A stretch of DNA of 14,301 nucleotides from UBA964 sp031382085 (lineage in GTDB: Bacteria; Pseudomonadota; Gammaproteobacteria; Steroidobacterales; Steroidobacteraceae), in the NCBI GenBank assembly GCA_031382085.1, contig JANMYM010000032.1, forward strand, positions 1 through 14,301, written 5' to 3'. The notes beneath the pieces are model-generated. The model was not told the origin of the DNA and did not search any database. It was given only the letters and a program-made list of their open reading frames with translations. Position 1 is the first letter of the stretch; every line of letters begins with the position of its first letter. Below, piece by piece: positions 13,801-14,301 of this stretch. Position numbers and translations under genes: made by a program.

Positions 13801-14301
13801 TCAGGCGCTAAGAAACCCGAGATTCCGGGTGGTGAAATTATTGATGCTGGGCGCCACCTGCGGCATCTGCGCGTCGGTGACACCAAACCACTTGGCGAGG
13901 GTCGCTGCGTATTGATCGGACGACGTGGTCGGAATCAAACGGCCGCCGCCGACATCGTCGGCGCTGTTGATGGCCAGCGAAGGATAGGTGCCGTAGATGC
14001 GCTGTCCCAGCAGCGCCGTTGGTCCGCCAACGACCAGTTGTTGGCCGCCCCAGGCATGATCGGAACCGTCGCCGTTGGAAGTCAGCGTGCGAGCGAAATC
14101 CGACTGCGTGAAAGCGACCACCGAGTTCTGTACACCGAGTTCTTCGGTCGCGGCATAAAAGCGCGACAGTGCACTCGAGATGTTGGCCAGCAGCACCGGT
14201 TGATCGTTGTTCTGATCGTCGTGTGAATCAAAGCCACCGGTGGACACGAAGAAAATCTGCCGTGTCATGCTGAGCGTGGCGCGCTGCGCAATCAGCTTGG
14301 C
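13801..14301 (-). CDS. DUF1501 domain protein, C-terminal part (5' end outside window)
   Basis: The frame is open to the right edge and gives 166 residues ending at TGA 13801-13803. Family marks of DUF1501 are LIAQRATLSMTRQIFFVSTG, then GGFDSHDDQ, SVVAFTQSDFARTLTSNGDG and SDHAWGGQQLVVGG. DUF1501 proteins are about 400-500 residues, usually exported by Tat and related in fold to alkaline phosphatase/sulfatase enzymes. They are often paired with DUF1800 genes, which would be expected just outside the window. The biochemical role is not established. The TonB receptor follows 161 bp downstream on the same strand with its own possible promoter, so co-transcription is uncertain. Confidence 0.9.
   Translation of the reverse strand, partial: AKLIAQRATLSMTRQIFFVSTGGFDSHDDQNNDQPVLLANISSALSRFYAATEELGVQNSVVAFTQSDFARTLTSNGDGSDHAWGGQQLVVGGPTALLGQRIYGTYPSLAINSADDVGGGRLIPTTSSDQYAATLAKWFGVTDAQMPQVAPSINNFTTRNLGFLSA

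Noticed and set aside
1..14301. CRISPR array, tRNA or rRNA genes
   Set aside because: No regularly spaced direct repeats and no tRNA- or rRNA-like sequence were seen on either strand.

Overview
The window is GC-rich chromosomal DNA, about 60% or slightly above by eye, from a gammaproteobacterium. The gene order dapF, DUF484, xerC, hslV, hslU, an HslV with a short N-terminal propeptide, an AlgZ/AlgR-type pair and a long TonB-dependent receptor fit the Xanthomonadales/Nevskiales/Steroidobacter side of the class. That placement is inferred from family content, not from a search.

Layout. Positions 1 to about 318 are the end of an integrated mobile element carrying the 3' part of a serine recombinase. 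It has cut comM (minus strand) right after the conserved AAMNP motif, so the AAA+ module is incomplete and the C-terminal domain is absent. Upstream of comM on the same strand is ubiK. Divergent to these is a plus-strand unit of a DUF4124 secreted protein, a LytS-type histidine kinase (AlgZ-like) and a LytTR response regulator (AlgR-like). A 215-residue protein I do not recognise follows. It overlaps tail to tail with a minus-strand 2Fe-2S flavin reductase of the AscD/glucoseen-reductase type.

From 5962 to 10792 is a tight plus-strand run: a CoA-binding protein, dapF, a DUF484 protein, xerC, hslV and hslU. Gaps are 8 to 17 bp, and 4-bp overlaps join xerC-hslV and hslV-hslU. It combines lysine/peptidoglycan precursor synthesis, chromosome dimer resolution and the HslUV protease. 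Convergent to it is a minus-strand TonB-dependent receptor with four closely spaced cysteine pairs. Beyond that is the C-terminal part of a DUF1501 protein that runs off the window.

The most unusual signal is not a gene. The 5-mer GTTAG/CTAAC occurs 30 times (hand count), on both strands and in several reading frames, usually as TGTTAGC or close to it. Other NTTAG words are almost absent (3). Twelve of the 13 TTA leucine codons I found sit inside this word. None lies in the mobile-element end. This looks like a DNA-level, genome-dispersed short motif, such as an uptake-like signal, a methylation target or another iterated word, and needs a whole-genome count. No RNA genes or CRISPR array were seen.
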